NCBI GenBank assembly: GCA_900239685.1
Contig: OENT01000011.1
Span: 248,001-312,000, forward strand
Length of the DNA: 64,000 bases
Origin: Rotaria macrura
Taxonomy: Eukaryota > Rotifera > Eurotatoria > Philodinida > Philodinidae
Direction of reading: 5' to 3'
In this document: one piece after another, positions 13,688-25,455 of the stretch
How the letters are laid out: each line of letters opens with the position of its first letter
Position numbering within the stretch: the first letter of the stretch is position 1
The notes under the pieces: generated by a model
Databases searched by the model: none
Seen by the model: only the letters and a program-made list of their open reading frames with translations
Told to the model about the DNA's origin: nothing
Program-made: the position numbers and the translations under genes

Positions 13688-14520
13688 AGCTAGAGTACAA
13701 CACAAGTATTTTTCGACATTTTTAGAAATGAACTTTTTAAAAAATGATAGCTTCAGTTAAGAAAGAGAAATCGTTTCTTAGATTATAGAATTACGCTGAT
13801 AGATTTTATTGTACGGCAATTAATAATATGAAATTTACATGTGTGGAAACTAAAATTTGATCTACTTATTATCTCGCATGTAACATAATTACACAGTTGT
13901 GATTCTGCATTTTGTTCAATACTTTGTTTCCCATATTTGAGTCAAAACTCATCCTTTTTGTTTCGACTTAATGAAAAAAAGCGCTAAATGTAGAGTTAGA
14001 AGTCTTAGAAACAGTGCTATTGTTTGAAAAGAGTAAATCCCGACAATAGACGGTCGAAATTTGAAAGTGAAGTTTTTTGTGGTATTCCTCAGGGGTTAAG
14101 GCTCAACTTTTATTTGAAACAATACTGTCAAAGTGGAATGTTCCAATAGCAGTTAACTAACTGCTGGAACTCTGCTGTTAAAAATTTTCATAGTTCACCT
14201 AACTTAATCAGCAATTGAACAGTTGGTGACCTTCTCTCGCTCTCGTCAGTTGACTAAATAATTAGTAATAGAATAGTATGTCATGTACGTTCATGTGTTT
14301 TCAGATAAATACTAATATTAATCAGTATCTAATTTACACTTGTTCATCGGAAAACTTGAAATTAGAGATGTAGATAAATTCAATTAGAAAAAAAATGAAT
14401 ATTTTTTTCGATTAGTCTCGTTGAATCGAATGATTGATATTTTCAAAAACAGAAATACTTTTTTCATTACTAGCATGGAGAATCATTCATATTTTTTTGT
14501 CTTTCAGCTACATTTATCAA

Positions 14521-15156
14521 ATGAATGCATCAGTTTTTCGACGTTACAAATTATTTCTCATGAATATAACATCTGGAGCAGGTCTTCTTCTTCTTGGTGA
14601 TTATGGTGCACAAATATTCTATGAAAAGAAGAAAACTGTCGACGCAAATCGTTCAAGTACGAACATCATTCTATAGAATTTTCTTCTAGCGATATAAATT
14701 CTAGTCGCAGCATGTATGACTGGAGCAGTCATGGGTGTTGAAGGACATGTTTGGTATGGATTTCTTGATCGTCTTATAGTTCAAGCAACATGGCGTAATG
14801 CACTTAAAAAGGTTGTATGTGATCAATCTATTGCTGCACCCATTTATACAGCTACATATATTATTGGTATAATAGATTTTGGTTTTTTCTTTCATATTGA
14901 CTTCTTTAAAAAAAAACAATAAGAGATTATTTCTAATTAAGGCACGTCCATATTGGAAGGACATACATCTTATGGTGAATTAAAAAGTGACATGCAAAGA
15001 AGTTTTCTACCAATTTACATAGCCGATTGTGTTGTTTTTATACCTGTTCAACTAATTAATTTTAGATATGTATCTCCATATTATCGTGTTCCGTTTATGT
15101 TTTGTATTTCATTCATCTTTAACACATTTCTTAGTGCATTTAAGCACCATACGTGA
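14521..15156 (+). CDS. MPV17L2: Mpv17/PMP22 family protein, MPV17L2-like
   Basis: Three exons (14521-14656, 14705-14866, 14942-15156) give about 170 residues. The Mpv17 family signature is present throughout: SGAGLLLLGDYGAQ, then DANRS; GVEGHVWYGFLDR, where most members have GPxxHxWY; KKVVCDQSIAAPIY; LEGHTSYGEL; and a C-terminal PVQLINFRYVSPYYRV followed by FLSAFKHH. The LEG(Q/H)T and IYIADCVVFIPVQ segments match MPV17L2, an inner-mitochondrial-membrane protein needed for mitoribosome assembly. Several hydrophobic segments fit four membrane helices. The start at 14521 lies 13 nt after a TTTCAG acceptor; an in-frame ATG at 14434 would lie within the presumed intron. The first two introns are only about 48 and 75 bp. 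Confidence 0.85.
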
Positions 15157-16196
15157 AGGACATGAAAAATAATTGATTAAGTTTGTTTTGTTTTGTTTTT
15201 CATAGCATGTTATCATGATTAGAAAACAATCATAATAACAAAAGTTTCAACAGATACTTTGAATACATTGTAGGGAAAAAAACTAAATTTAGAGATGAAT
15301 TATTTAATAAACTAGAGTATGATGCGTTGTTCTCTATGATAAAGTGTTCATCGATATAAAAATCTCTTCTAGTTTTCGAAGAAGCATATATATATATATG
15401 TATAATTGATTGATTCATTTGAATTCAGATGTACTAAATGTCATCCTTTTTTCTTCTCGATTGAATAAGATGAAACACCTCTAGGCATGACTTTATTAAA
15501 GACTAATATAAGCAACGTGCTGCTCTTGCACGTTTAAGTTCGCTCGAACAATCTACATAAAATCATCTTCGAAGTAATTTACAAGTGTTAGACACGAACC
15601 CATACCTGTTCAGATGAACAGATGAGGTATTACAATTTGTTCGAGAACAATTAAAATCGTTGTGCTTGTTTTTACCAATATATTTTTAAGAAAAAAAAAC
15701 TTTGTGGTAGAATGATCATCATGTTTGCTTAAGCTTTTTGAAACGATTTAACAATCATTATGTGTGCATCGATGAATAAAAGTTCTTATAAATCATTTAT
15801 CGTCATGCTAATTGTCTTAAGATGAAAGCATTTCAATATTGGAAAATTTCTTTGATAGAACGATTGAACCAAAATTGCAACTCTATCGCATTAGTATGAA
15901 TTATTCATTTGAGTTTTGGTAGGTCGACATTGTAAATAGGCATGTTTTCCATTTAATGAAGATGAATGGTAAACATTTCGACGGCATTCTTCGATTATAA
16001 TGATCGATAAGCTAAGACTCTGACGTAAGAGAACACTTGTTAACTGATGAAAGTAATCTTCATTTGTAGCTATATGTTTTTACCGTCCTACGGGCTATAA
16101 GATCTATTCCTGTTTGCTTGACGACTGATATTTATCGCCTTGAACTAAAATATAGTTGCGAACATCGAATGAAATCATCCTAAGTCCTATTTTTAG
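15157..16196. other. Intergenic, no gene seen
   Basis: AT-rich sequence. A near-perfect 12-bp inverted repeat with one mismatch lies at about 15208-15240, just beyond the MPV17L2 stop. No exon is supported. Confidence 0.5.
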
Positions 16197-16396
16197 GAGA
16201 AGGAAGTCTTTACTTGATAATTTTCAAAATCAAAATTAATTCTCAACGTATCCCGGCTAGCCTTGAATCGATACTCCAGTTTGTGTGTCTTTTATTGGAA
16301 GAGATCCTTAATGACATTATAGAGTGTCAAGTACGAAAGCTTTCAAGACGAGTAATAAATGTCAGACAAAGTCTGATTGGTTTATGGTCGCAATAG
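16197..16396 (+). pseudogene. Possible divergent histone-fold exon or relic
   Basis: After a TTTTTAG acceptor at 16190-16196, an open frame of about 66 codons ends in TAG at 16394-16396. From residue R of QRIPASLESIL, 46 residues align without gaps to the histone H2A segment RVGAGAPVYL...RHLQLA. Matching positions are the first Arg, Ala4, Leu10, Val13, Leu17, Arg30, Ile37 and Arg40, and the spacing suits helix 2, loop 2 and helix 3. Identity is low (8 of 46), so chance is possible. No upstream exon with a start codon was found, so it may be a relic, a fragment of an unrecognised gene or an accident of composition. Confidence 0.25.
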
Positions 16397-18367
16397 TCAA
16401 CTAATTGAAAGAATGCAATTCATTGATGATTGATTGTTTCTTCTAGATACATTAGCTAATGTAGAATACGAATATTTTCTTTGAATAATTTCTCAACATA
16501 TGAATACAACAAAAAAATATCGACTAGATCGTCGACGTCTCGATGAAAGTCAAGGTAACGAACGTACGTACTGGATTTCCTGTTTGAACTTTTACTACTA
16601 CATACTGATCTTTAATTAAAATAAATCATGCTATTTAATAAGATATCTGGCGTTTTGTAGAAGCTTCTATGTCGAAGAATACTGTTGAAGAATAAAAATT
16701 TAGTACTGCATTTAGTTTCTTTTCTCTTTACTGTTATCTATTCCCTATTCTAATAACACAACATTTGTATGATATACATATCTAGATTCAAACTTGTAGA
16801 CTGAAATGCCAGAGTCTAGGAACGAAGATTCATCTCAGTCTGTTTGTTATATTGGACCAAATGACCATGGGAACTGAAGAATTGAAATGTATGTCCGTCT
16901 GAGGATTAATCATATCCACAGACGAAGACTTCGCCATTGTTGTCTATGATGATAGAACTCAACACACTACAAAAATTAAAATAGACCGTCATATATATAC
17001 ATCGGTAATTGTATGCTCTCTTGCCAATAGGACATTTAGAAATGGCTAGATTAGTGTTTCCATGCGATTTTATTTCTCCGTTTATGTTATAAACAAAATA
17101 GGTTCTAATATTGAATTATCTAGTGCATCAATAGAGGAAGATGTATAGTGTGATTGTTGAGAGAACGTGTTCGATTCATCGTAAAATAGTGCTAATATAA
17201 ATACATGATAAACTACTAAAGAAAAAAAGTAAAAGATTTTCAATGTAAGATTATAATCAACTGAAATTTCATAATACAGATACGACGAAGTTATCATTTA
17301 ACAATAGATATAACGTAATCAGGATTGATTTTAAATGCTTGTCCATAGGTTTCCATTTAATCTTTTAAGATGGATATGACTTGGGTAAATGAATAAATAT
17401 TATCGGATTATTTAAAATTGTAGGAAATTCGTGCATGATTTTTTCCTAAATTAAACATTCTACTATTTATTGTAACAGATATAAAATACTATTTGATTCA
17501 TTCAAAAAATATCACTACAGGCCAAAAAGAACAATAAGATCACTGCTGTACTTCATAGTATCGGAATATTGTCTTTGAATGAACCTAAAATATACTAGTC
17601 ATTCCTTGTTAGTAAAAACAAAAAATAACATAATGTACATACTTTCCGAGATCGATCCACGGGCTGATTTCAATATAATCAGCAGTATCTATGATTATAT
17701 GAAAAAAAGAATTTTTCATGTCGAATTTTTTGAAATATTACACATAGAAAAACATATTCTTGACGATGGCAAGAGTTTCTATGTAATAAAAGAAAAACTC
17801 AATAACTCTTTCTAAGACTCATATCTGCGAGCGACATCTTTCTATCGATTTGTATAGTTCTACTACTTTTTTCTTAGCTCATTACTATTTTTGATAGTAT
17901 ATTTTGTAAATTATCGTCATATATATTTTTTGTTTTTGGGAAATCCCTCAAGCTGATATTTATCATATAATCCAAAAAAGGAAATACTTATCAAACGGCT
18001 ATTCCAATAACGTATCATATGCATATTCATGGAATAAATGAAATGATTACAGAATGATCGTCAAAAAAAGAAATTCTTTTGATACGGGAACAAGTCAGGC
18101 ATCATAAAAAGTTGTCATTACCATTGTTTCTAGATAAGAAAAAATACTTGAATTTTCTTGAACAATAAAAATGGCGCAGGCGCCATTTACTGCATTAGAT
18201 TTGATGGAAATATCTATTTCTGATAATTTACTCTTGCCCGAAGAAAAGAATCATTATTTAGAATGGACTTAATTATATTTCTAACAAAGAACCTTCTCAA
18301 ATTTCAATAATCCAACAAATCAATCGTTCGTTGCATATTTCTATTGTCAAAACAATAATCTCATATA
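16397..18367. other. Non-coding interval, about 2 kb
   Basis: Nothing firm is seen. An open frame at 17579-17815 of about 78 codons starts from a non-ATG codon and matches nothing I recognise. A short ATG frame at 18171 (starting MAQAPFTALDLMEI) runs 33 codons to a stop and may be debris of the neighbouring OCIA-domain copy, but it lies in a different frame. Confidence 0.45.
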
Positions 18368-18802
18368 TCGAGTTCTATTCAACCACCGACAAATCTGACA
18401 CGTGATGAAACACATACATTAGAAAAATGCGACCGAGAATCACTTATCTAACCTTGTATACCATTCAGTATTTGTATATTTTTTGCAATACAATAGGGTA
18501 TGTCAAAACATATTATTTCAACAAAATCAAAATGGATTAAGTTGGCTGTTGGTACATTTGCTGGTTACATAATTGAAAAACTATCATGTGCAATAACTTG
18601 TCAAAAGAAGCTTTTAAAAGAAATTCCCATTTGTAATTTACCATGGATGATTCAAGGAGTTCAAACTCGACTATTAGCCGACATTGATGTTTACAATCAT
18701 CAGAAAGAACAATCAAATGATTTGAATGAAGCTTGTGTATTTGTACCAGATCACCATCTAATACCGGTGGGCGTCAATCAATATGGTGACCCAATTTATT
18801 AG
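18368..18802 (+). pseudogene. OCIA domain-containing protein, broken copy
   Basis: One reading frame across 18368-18802 resembles OCIAD1/OCIAD2, asrij-related proteins of endosomes and the mitochondrial inner membrane. LTRDETHTLEKCDRES corresponds to the EEExxxxxECxxESFW motif; FAGYIIEKLS then CAITCQKKL corresponds to GYFxGKLSYxxxCQEK; and the end VGVNQYGDPIY matches the conserved VNKYGDxW tail. The frame is interrupted by TAA at 18449-18451 and TAG at 18494-18496, exactly where the first membrane helix should be. No GT donor lies between the last good codon and the first stop that would splice them out. The Trp of ESFW is also lost. An intact downstream frame of 100 codons starts at ATG 18500. 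I read it as a decayed copy, though an assembly error is not excluded. Confidence 0.6.
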
Positions 18803-20718
18803 ACAAATAAATGACTCCAATCTTTCTTCTATCGGTGATTGTCCATGATGCCTTTGTGCATAGGAGCAAGTTAATATTTGTCTTTTCTTTCTAGATAAAT
18901 ATTCATGCACTTATTTTCTTTTTGACCGATTTGTCATCATTCATTTGGACATAGATGTTAGATTAGATGTAGAATAAATGTATTTCAAGATGTACAAATA
19001 AAAATTTATAAATGTTGTCGATTCAATTGGAAATTTATCTAATTAGAAATTTATTGATTAGAACATGAAAAGTCTTAATATTCATTCATAATCATCATCC
19101 TAGAAAAAGTAAGAATTCCATAGGCAACGAAATGCAGACAGACAATAATTTTTTATTTTCATAAATTGAGAATAGGAAAGCTTTTAGTTTTATCTAAAAT
19201 GACATTTTCATGTTGTGATGCAATTAGTTTCATACTTTATTGACAACACATCAAATTGAGTTCAATCTTTCTCTGTTTATCAATCGATTGTATGCATGAT
19301 TGATCTTTATTAGGATTATTTAGACAATGTATGTTTTACATATACTTTAATGCCTATTCATAATTATGTTTTCGTTTTTTTTCGGTTCGATAAACTTTCA
19401 ATAGGAGAGTTCGATCAAAGGCGAGTAATTTTTTCTTTTTGTCATACGATAGGCACTCATAGTGGGTAAGAAAAAAAAATGTTTCGATGGCATTCTATTC
19501 ATCTGCTTTCGATTACGTATTAGAATGGAAATAAGCGTCAGTAGTTAAATCTATTCGTCAGATGATTTATGTGTAAATGTATAACGCATGCACATTACAT
19601 AAGAATTCATGTATGTATATTAATATATATACTCTTTCACTAGTAAAAGAAGCATTTTTATCCATAGAACTTCTGTCTACGTACTGATTCGAGAGCATTA
19701 AAAACAATAACGATTCGCGTCAAATCTATTCATATTTATCAAAAATTTGAAAAGGTGCAGTAAAGAGTACAGTAGTAATCGAAATCAAATAAAACAGTTT
19801 GAAGTATCTAAAGTACTTAAGTGTTTCTTTAAACAGTATACAAAGTCGATTACATATAATAAAATAAATTCACTTTGAAACCGTTCCCATGAGTTTATTA
19901 TTAATAGCGCATTAGATTAAGATCCATTTTTCTAATCAAAATGTAACAAGAGACAGGCAGAAAGAGCGAGAGAGAGAGAGAGAGAGAGATAATTGACTAA
20001 GTACACACATTGTTTTTTTTATTCATCGTTATTCTTTACTCGACATGAAATAACCTCTAACCGATGATGACACACGAAGACCAGAGATGATTCTAATGTA
20101 CATGGAACAATTTGCTAAGTCTCTTTTTCTTCCGTCTTATCAGTCACAAGACATAGAATGTAGATTAGTCATCTAACTCGTCGCTCCTTCTTCTCCTTTT
20201 TTTTTGTATCTTGAGACTGACCGATCGACCACTATCACCCTTTATTCTCTTATTCTTTTTCCCTCTTTTTCTTCTTTTCTATTTCAGCATTTTTCGTTCT
20301 GCTAACGACGTCAACAATATAAAACAGAAAGAACGAGAGACGTTCTAACTATTGACGATATTTCTTACTTGTCGACAACAAATGATAACAATCAAGTACG
20401 GTCTACAGTAGTATGCAAAGGCAACGAATAGAAACGAATAAAGCCAAAAAAAAAAGAAAACAAGAACAAGAAGAAATCGTGCTAATAACAACCATACAAC
20501 TGCAATAGCAACGTATACTTCATTGTTCTGAACATTTATCCGTTGCAAAGTCAATGTACGTGTTGTACAAATATTTATTGAGTGTATAAAAAAAAAGAAG
20601 AAAGAACGAAGAGAAAAGAAACGTCTACGTATTTCACTTCACCAATAAGTATGATGATCATGCTCCAAGCACGTTGTCTACCAAAACGTTGATAATCATC
20701 ACAGCATCAAAACGCAAC
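18803..20718. other. Intergenic, about 1.9 kb
   Basis: This holds a (GA)n microsatellite at about 19968-19989 and otherwise AT-rich sequence. No exon is supported on either strand. Confidence 0.55.
19968..19989. repeat. (GA)n microsatellite
   Basis: An uninterrupted GA dinucleotide run of about 20 bp is preceded by GCGAG. Confidence 0.9.
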
Positions 20719-22071
20719 ATGTTATTTCAAAATCTTTTCTATTTTCTTGTATTCTATCCGTCGATAGTGGAAATGGTAAATAGTCATGGTCATTATTCTT
20801 CTACTTTTATTTGTCTTTTTTTTTGCGTCTAGGTACGATTTAATAGGCATCATAAACGTCGCCATATGTCTCTGTCGGCAATAAATCTAGTAAAATTACT
20901 TCTTTATCTATCTAGCTATGTATGATAAATGTACTATGCATATTTATAGAACTTAACTGTCAACGCTGTTTATAATAAACTCAATCAACATTCATTGAAT
21001 ATAGATACGTCACGTTTAACTAGTATTGAACCATATAATAAAGTATGGTTTTCAATTGAGAATGGATCAATTTATGCATTACCATTATTTGGCGATTATT
21101 CTGGACCATTTAAAGTTCAAATAGAAAATTCCAAGTTGTTTGATTTAAGATTAAAATTTCATTTTTCTCCATCGTCATCATTGTTCTCGCCATCGAGACA
21201 TCTTCTACTCGCTTCATTCAATCTATCATCGACAGTATTTAATAATGATTCATTGAACCGCTATTTAGTTGTTCAAACATTATCATTAGCTTTGAATTTA
21301 AGCGATTCCTTGTTAACAATACACAAGATTAATGGTACAATGATAAAAGTTTATTTTTCATGTGATTTATATACATCAAAAAATCTTTCAGCCGACATAC
21401 AAGAATTAATTAACCATTATTATTTGAATCGTTTACAATTAATGACTTATTTTTCTTTACCGTTAATTGATATAACTATCGTACGAATGTCCAAATCAGT
21501 AACAACAACTCCAGTAACTGAAATGAGAAAAGCATTTATGACAATGCGACCACGATTGTTAAATAATCAAACAAGAATTCATTCAAGAAATAATCTTATT
21601 TTTTTCGATCAACTTTATCAACCCATCATAATTGTTCCACTAGCAATAATTTTAATTGGTTTATTAATATGCACAATAATTGCATTTTGTCTTTGTTGTA
21701 ATCGTCGTTCATCGTCATCATCATCAACATTACTTTTATCAAATGGATCATCGGTTGTTAATCCTAATAACAAACATTTCTATCAAAATTATTCATATCA
21801 ACAACATCGGCAACAACAAGAAGTTTATAGAAAGAAACATTTTTTAAAAGATCAAAAGCAATACATTTCTAAAGGTGATGATAGTTCTTAATTAGATTGA
21901 TTTTCTCAATCTTGATTTTGTGCTGTTTTAATCGTAGGCATTCCTGTTGTATTTGCTGAAGAACTCGAAGAAAAATTAGAACAAACGCATACACCTCTAG
22001 TTATGCGAATCGAAAGAATACCATTTTATAACGAACATGACAAATATGAAATACAAAAAGTCATACTTTAA
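20719..22071 (+). CDS. DAG1: Compact dystroglycan-like protein
   Basis: Three exons (20719-20775, 20950-21874, 21938-22071) in consistent phase give about 371 residues. Exon 1 encodes a hydrophobic signal peptide (MLFQNLFYFLVFY). Residues about 50-85 (VWFSIENGSIYALPLFGDYS) match the dystroglycan-type cadherin-like pattern WxxFxxxxxxIxGLPL. A single membrane helix spans about 244-269 and is followed by CCNRR. After the last junction, KGIPVVFAEELEEK closely matches the vertebrate beta-dystroglycan juxtamembrane tail KGVPIIFADELDD. Dystroglycan links extracellular matrix to dystrophin. This copy is less than half the vertebrate length: it has no evident mucin-like region, and the C-terminal PPxY dystrophin-binding motif is absent. 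Several NxS/T sites are present. An extra 5' or 3' exon cannot be excluded. Confidence 0.75.
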
Positions 22072-22466
22072 ATGAATATTGGATCTGGTTTTTTGTTTGT
22101 TTTTTTTAGATTAGTAAATATTCTCTTGCTTGTTTTCATTGTTTTATCTCATCGAAAGAACACTACGTGTGTGTGAGTGTGTGTATTTGTTTGTAATAAG
22201 CGAATATTTTCGTAATATTTCTTTATACAGTTGTGTAACGAACTCAGGTTTATCTTTTTTTCTTTTGTGCTTATACACGAGAACGAATTTGTAATTCTCA
22301 AACAAATTAGAAGAACGTGTTTTTTTTCACTTTTTTTGGTGCTTCCATTGTTTGAAAAGTATTTCCTTGTCTATCTATGCATATGAATATTACTACTCAT
22401 GTAAATCATATTATATGGTCGTTGTGGTTGCTGTTGTTGTTTTTTACTTTCTTTCTTGTTTTAGAT
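22072..22466. other. Intergenic, DAG1-like to PPDC
   Basis: T-rich sequence with a short (GT)n run at about 22169-22188. A TTGTTTTAG acceptor at 22456-22464 lies 2 nt before the PPDC start codon. Confidence 0.55.
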
Positions 22467-25300
22467 ATGAAAAGGTTCATTTGTAGTCTGTATCAAGCAG
22501 CGAAGAACGATTTCTCGAAAACATGTATTAAACAACAACAAAGATCCATACAAACATCTACACATTATTTAGCTAGTGTCGAAGAAGTAATTTTATAGAT
22601 TTTTTTTTGATTATCAGGGTTTCGAATGGAATGACAAAAAGCAATTAAACCAGAGAGCCTCTGACGTGCCTACTAGAATTTTTTTGTTGGTATGCTAGTT
22701 TCATACTCATGATCGCTTAGATCAAGTCCAGTAGAATTTAGTTCACGAAAAATAGGATCAAGAAAAATACAATAAATCAAAGTACACAATAAAATATGAG
22801 TGGGTGTTCTTTTGAGTGATTTGAGACGAAAATCTTCTCACGCATCTTCAGTTTCGATGAAAGATTGTTCAATTTGCAAATCGATAGCCATGATTCTATT
22901 ATTCTATCGTTTCTGTTTCCTATTTGCTATTGTTCGTATGCATTCGTTAATTTAGTACAAGATTTTAAAAAATTCTTTTTCCTTATTCATATGCATCTTA
23001 TTTACTGCAACATTTTTGGATAATGTTTGAGTCTATGAAAAGCATTGGAAATTTTAAAATTCATGGTATTATTCGTGAAAAGTCAGATTACTAGTAAATG
23101 GCTACCATATTAAAATTTGATAAATGCTTAGTACTTATATTATTGTCTTGTTGGTTTTTGATTAGTATAGCTGAATAGATAGATACTACCAGAATAATTT
23201 CTATACCGTTCACTATTCTCCGAATAGAATTTTCTAACACATCATGGTGTAGATTTATTTGACGTAGAGTTGTTGTGACGTTTGATTCAAGCAATCAACA
23301 GCTATGATCAGATTCTTTTACACTTCTGGTGCAAACATGATGTCACATCATCAATGGTATTTTGAAGAATTATGAAGAAATTAGAGTAACAATTTTCGTC
23401 AAATGAAAAGTCTATTGATTAACGAGAAAACAACATGTACACCCCCCTCGAACAAGAACTTAACTCTAACACATTCCATTTGATGCCTTGTTTTGCACTC
23501 ATATTGAATTATCATCCTTTCGTGTTATAGCAAGTCAAAGAACAACAAAAACGCAATGATGAAGTACAAGATATGCCTGAATTAGTTCGTGATTTTCTTG
23601 ATCCAGCCGAATTTTTTCAACAAGTCAAATCGATCTGCGGTATTAATTTTTTTTGTGGTGTGCCTGATTCTTTACTCAAAGGTATACAAAACATGTGTAA
23701 ATTTTCGATTGGAGCAAACAATCTCGTTAATATTTCATTTAGATTTTTGCGCATATGTAACAAATAATGTTCCATCTAGTCATCATATTATAACAGTCAA
23801 TGAAGGTTCGGCAATAGGTCTTGCTTGTGGCTCATATATGGCCACTGGACAACCATCTCTCGTATATTTACAAGTAAATCCAAACATTACAAAATTGAAG
23901 ATAGATTAATAAGGAAATTTTCTCTTCAGAATTCCGGTCTTGGAAATATTGTTAATCCCATCATGTCTCTTGCAGTACCAGGTGTTTATAGTTTGCCGAT
24001 GTTATTAATAATTGGTTGGCGTGGTGAACCAGGTAAACGAGATGAACCGCAGCATCGCATTCAAGGACCTGCAACACCCGGTATTCTCGGTACGGAAAAG
24101 AAATTTTTATACAATTGTAGTTACTAATTATTGAGAAGATTATCTGTTCAGAATGCATTTCTGTACAATGTTTCTGATTGATTCACCAGATGTGTAATCA
24201 CGAGTCAGTTTATGTTTTAGCATGAGACATTACTGATAAGTCATATATTAGCCACATTGATGAACTGGAAGGAAATCTTAAACATCTTCAGTTCAATATA
24301 TTTTTTTTTGATCGTATATTTTTGAACATTATAATTCATATGAACTCTAATTGAATATTTATTTTTCTTAGCTGCACTTGGTATTCCTTTTCAAACATTG
24401 CCCGATTACCATGATGGTGCTGGTCAAGCATTGGAAACAGCTAAACGTTATATGGAAACAGCTAGAGGTCCATATGCATTACTTGTCAAACGGCAAACAT
24501 TTTTACCATATTCATTACCGAAAATGAATGCAGATGCTGAAGCCGGGTAAAATTCTACATCATAGTGTCTGTATGAATACAGATCAATACTAGCATGTTC
24601 TTTTCTTGTTCTAGATTAGCATTAACACGTGAAGAAGCCTTACAATGTGTTATCAATCATTTTCAACATCGAGATGTTATTATTAGTACAACTGGAATGT
24701 TAAGTAGAGAATTATTTGAAATTCGAATGAAACGTGGTGATGGAAATGAACGTGACTTTTTAACTGTTGGTGGAATGGGTCATGCGTCCTCGATTGCATT
24801 AGGCATTGCTATACAAAAACAAAATCGACATGTAAACTAATGAAATAAATTTCTTTTTCTTTTTCAAATAGATCTATGAAAATATAACAGAAAAAAAACG
24901 TGTGTTTGTTAAGGTCTACTGTTTGGATGGTGATGGTGCTGTATTAATGCATATGGGCATTTTAGCAAATATAGCTGCAAGTGCACCATCTAATTTCAAA
25001 CATATTGTATTCAACAATGGTACACATGATAGTGTAGGTGGTCAACCAACAGTTGCTGGTAACACAAAGCAATTCTCCTTGTGTAAAATAGCTGAAGGTT
25101 GTGGTTATAAACATGTTATGGTAGCAAGAAATTCCGATGAAATCAGTCAAGCAATGGAAAAAATTCGTGCAATCAATAATGATGGTCCAATTCTACTTGA
25201 ACTTAGAATTAAATCTGGTCATAGAAAGAATTTAGGTCGGCCAACACGATCAACAAATGACAATAGGAAAGATTTTATGCACTTTTTACAGCTCAGTTAA
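22467..25300 (+). CDS. Phosphonopyruvate decarboxylase, probably mitochondrial
   Basis: Seven exons: 22467-22586, 23531-23681, 23743-23873, 23930-24089, 24372-24546, 24615-24831, 24872-25300. They give a ThDP-dependent enzyme that decarboxylates phosphonopyruvate to phosphonoacetaldehyde, pulling forward the unfavourable PEP mutase step toward 2-aminoethylphosphonate. Family motifs in order: [35 protein letters not shown], the ThDP-activating Glu region; [32 protein letters not shown]; the metal/ThDP motif [10 protein letters not shown] with [13 protein letters not shown]. Exon 1 adds 40 residues rich in Lys/Arg/Gln/Ser with no acids until its end ([10 protein letters not shown]...), a typical mitochondrial presequence. 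It joins in phase 0 across a 944-bp intron. Without exon 1, translation could start at 23573. ATG5 follows closely. PEP mutase and AEP transaminase are not in this window. Confidence 0.88.
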
Positions 25301-25455
25301 AATATTTTATTTAATGATCTTGTTTTTTTCTTCTCATTTTATTGTTTGTTTTCTTGTGTTTTTGAAATGATCTGTTCTATTTGTTAACAAAAGAAGTGAA
25401 TTCTAATCAAAATTATTAAATTAATATCGACATAAACTACTTGTTCTGTTTTCAG
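25301..25455 (+). promoter_or_regulatory. Short intercistronic region with splice-acceptor-like end
   Basis: Only 155 bp separates the PPDC stop from the ATG5 start. The spacer is pyrimidine-rich and ends TTCTGTTTTCAG directly against ATG. This is a textbook 3' splice site with no coding exon upstream, as expected for spliced-leader acceptance or a 5'-UTR intron. Confidence 0.45.

Larger units (their letters stand above)
11327..14520. other. Non-coding interval, about 3.2 kb, carrying repeats
   Basis: There are no supported exons. It contains the foldback element at 11956-12334, an imperfect direct duplication around 12826-13235 and the TIR element at 13520-13687. Other open frames here are short and featureless. 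Confidence 0.6.

Noticed and set aside
16504-16697. Tiny two-exon frame starting ATG near 16501 (MNTTKKYRLDRRRLDESQ, then a short second exon)
   Set aside because: About 29 residues in total. Splice signals are acceptable but nothing distinguishes it from chance.
20345-20554. Minus-strand 69-codon frame resembling a membrane segment
   Set aside because: Leu/Phe/Val content follows from local base composition; no splice or homology support.
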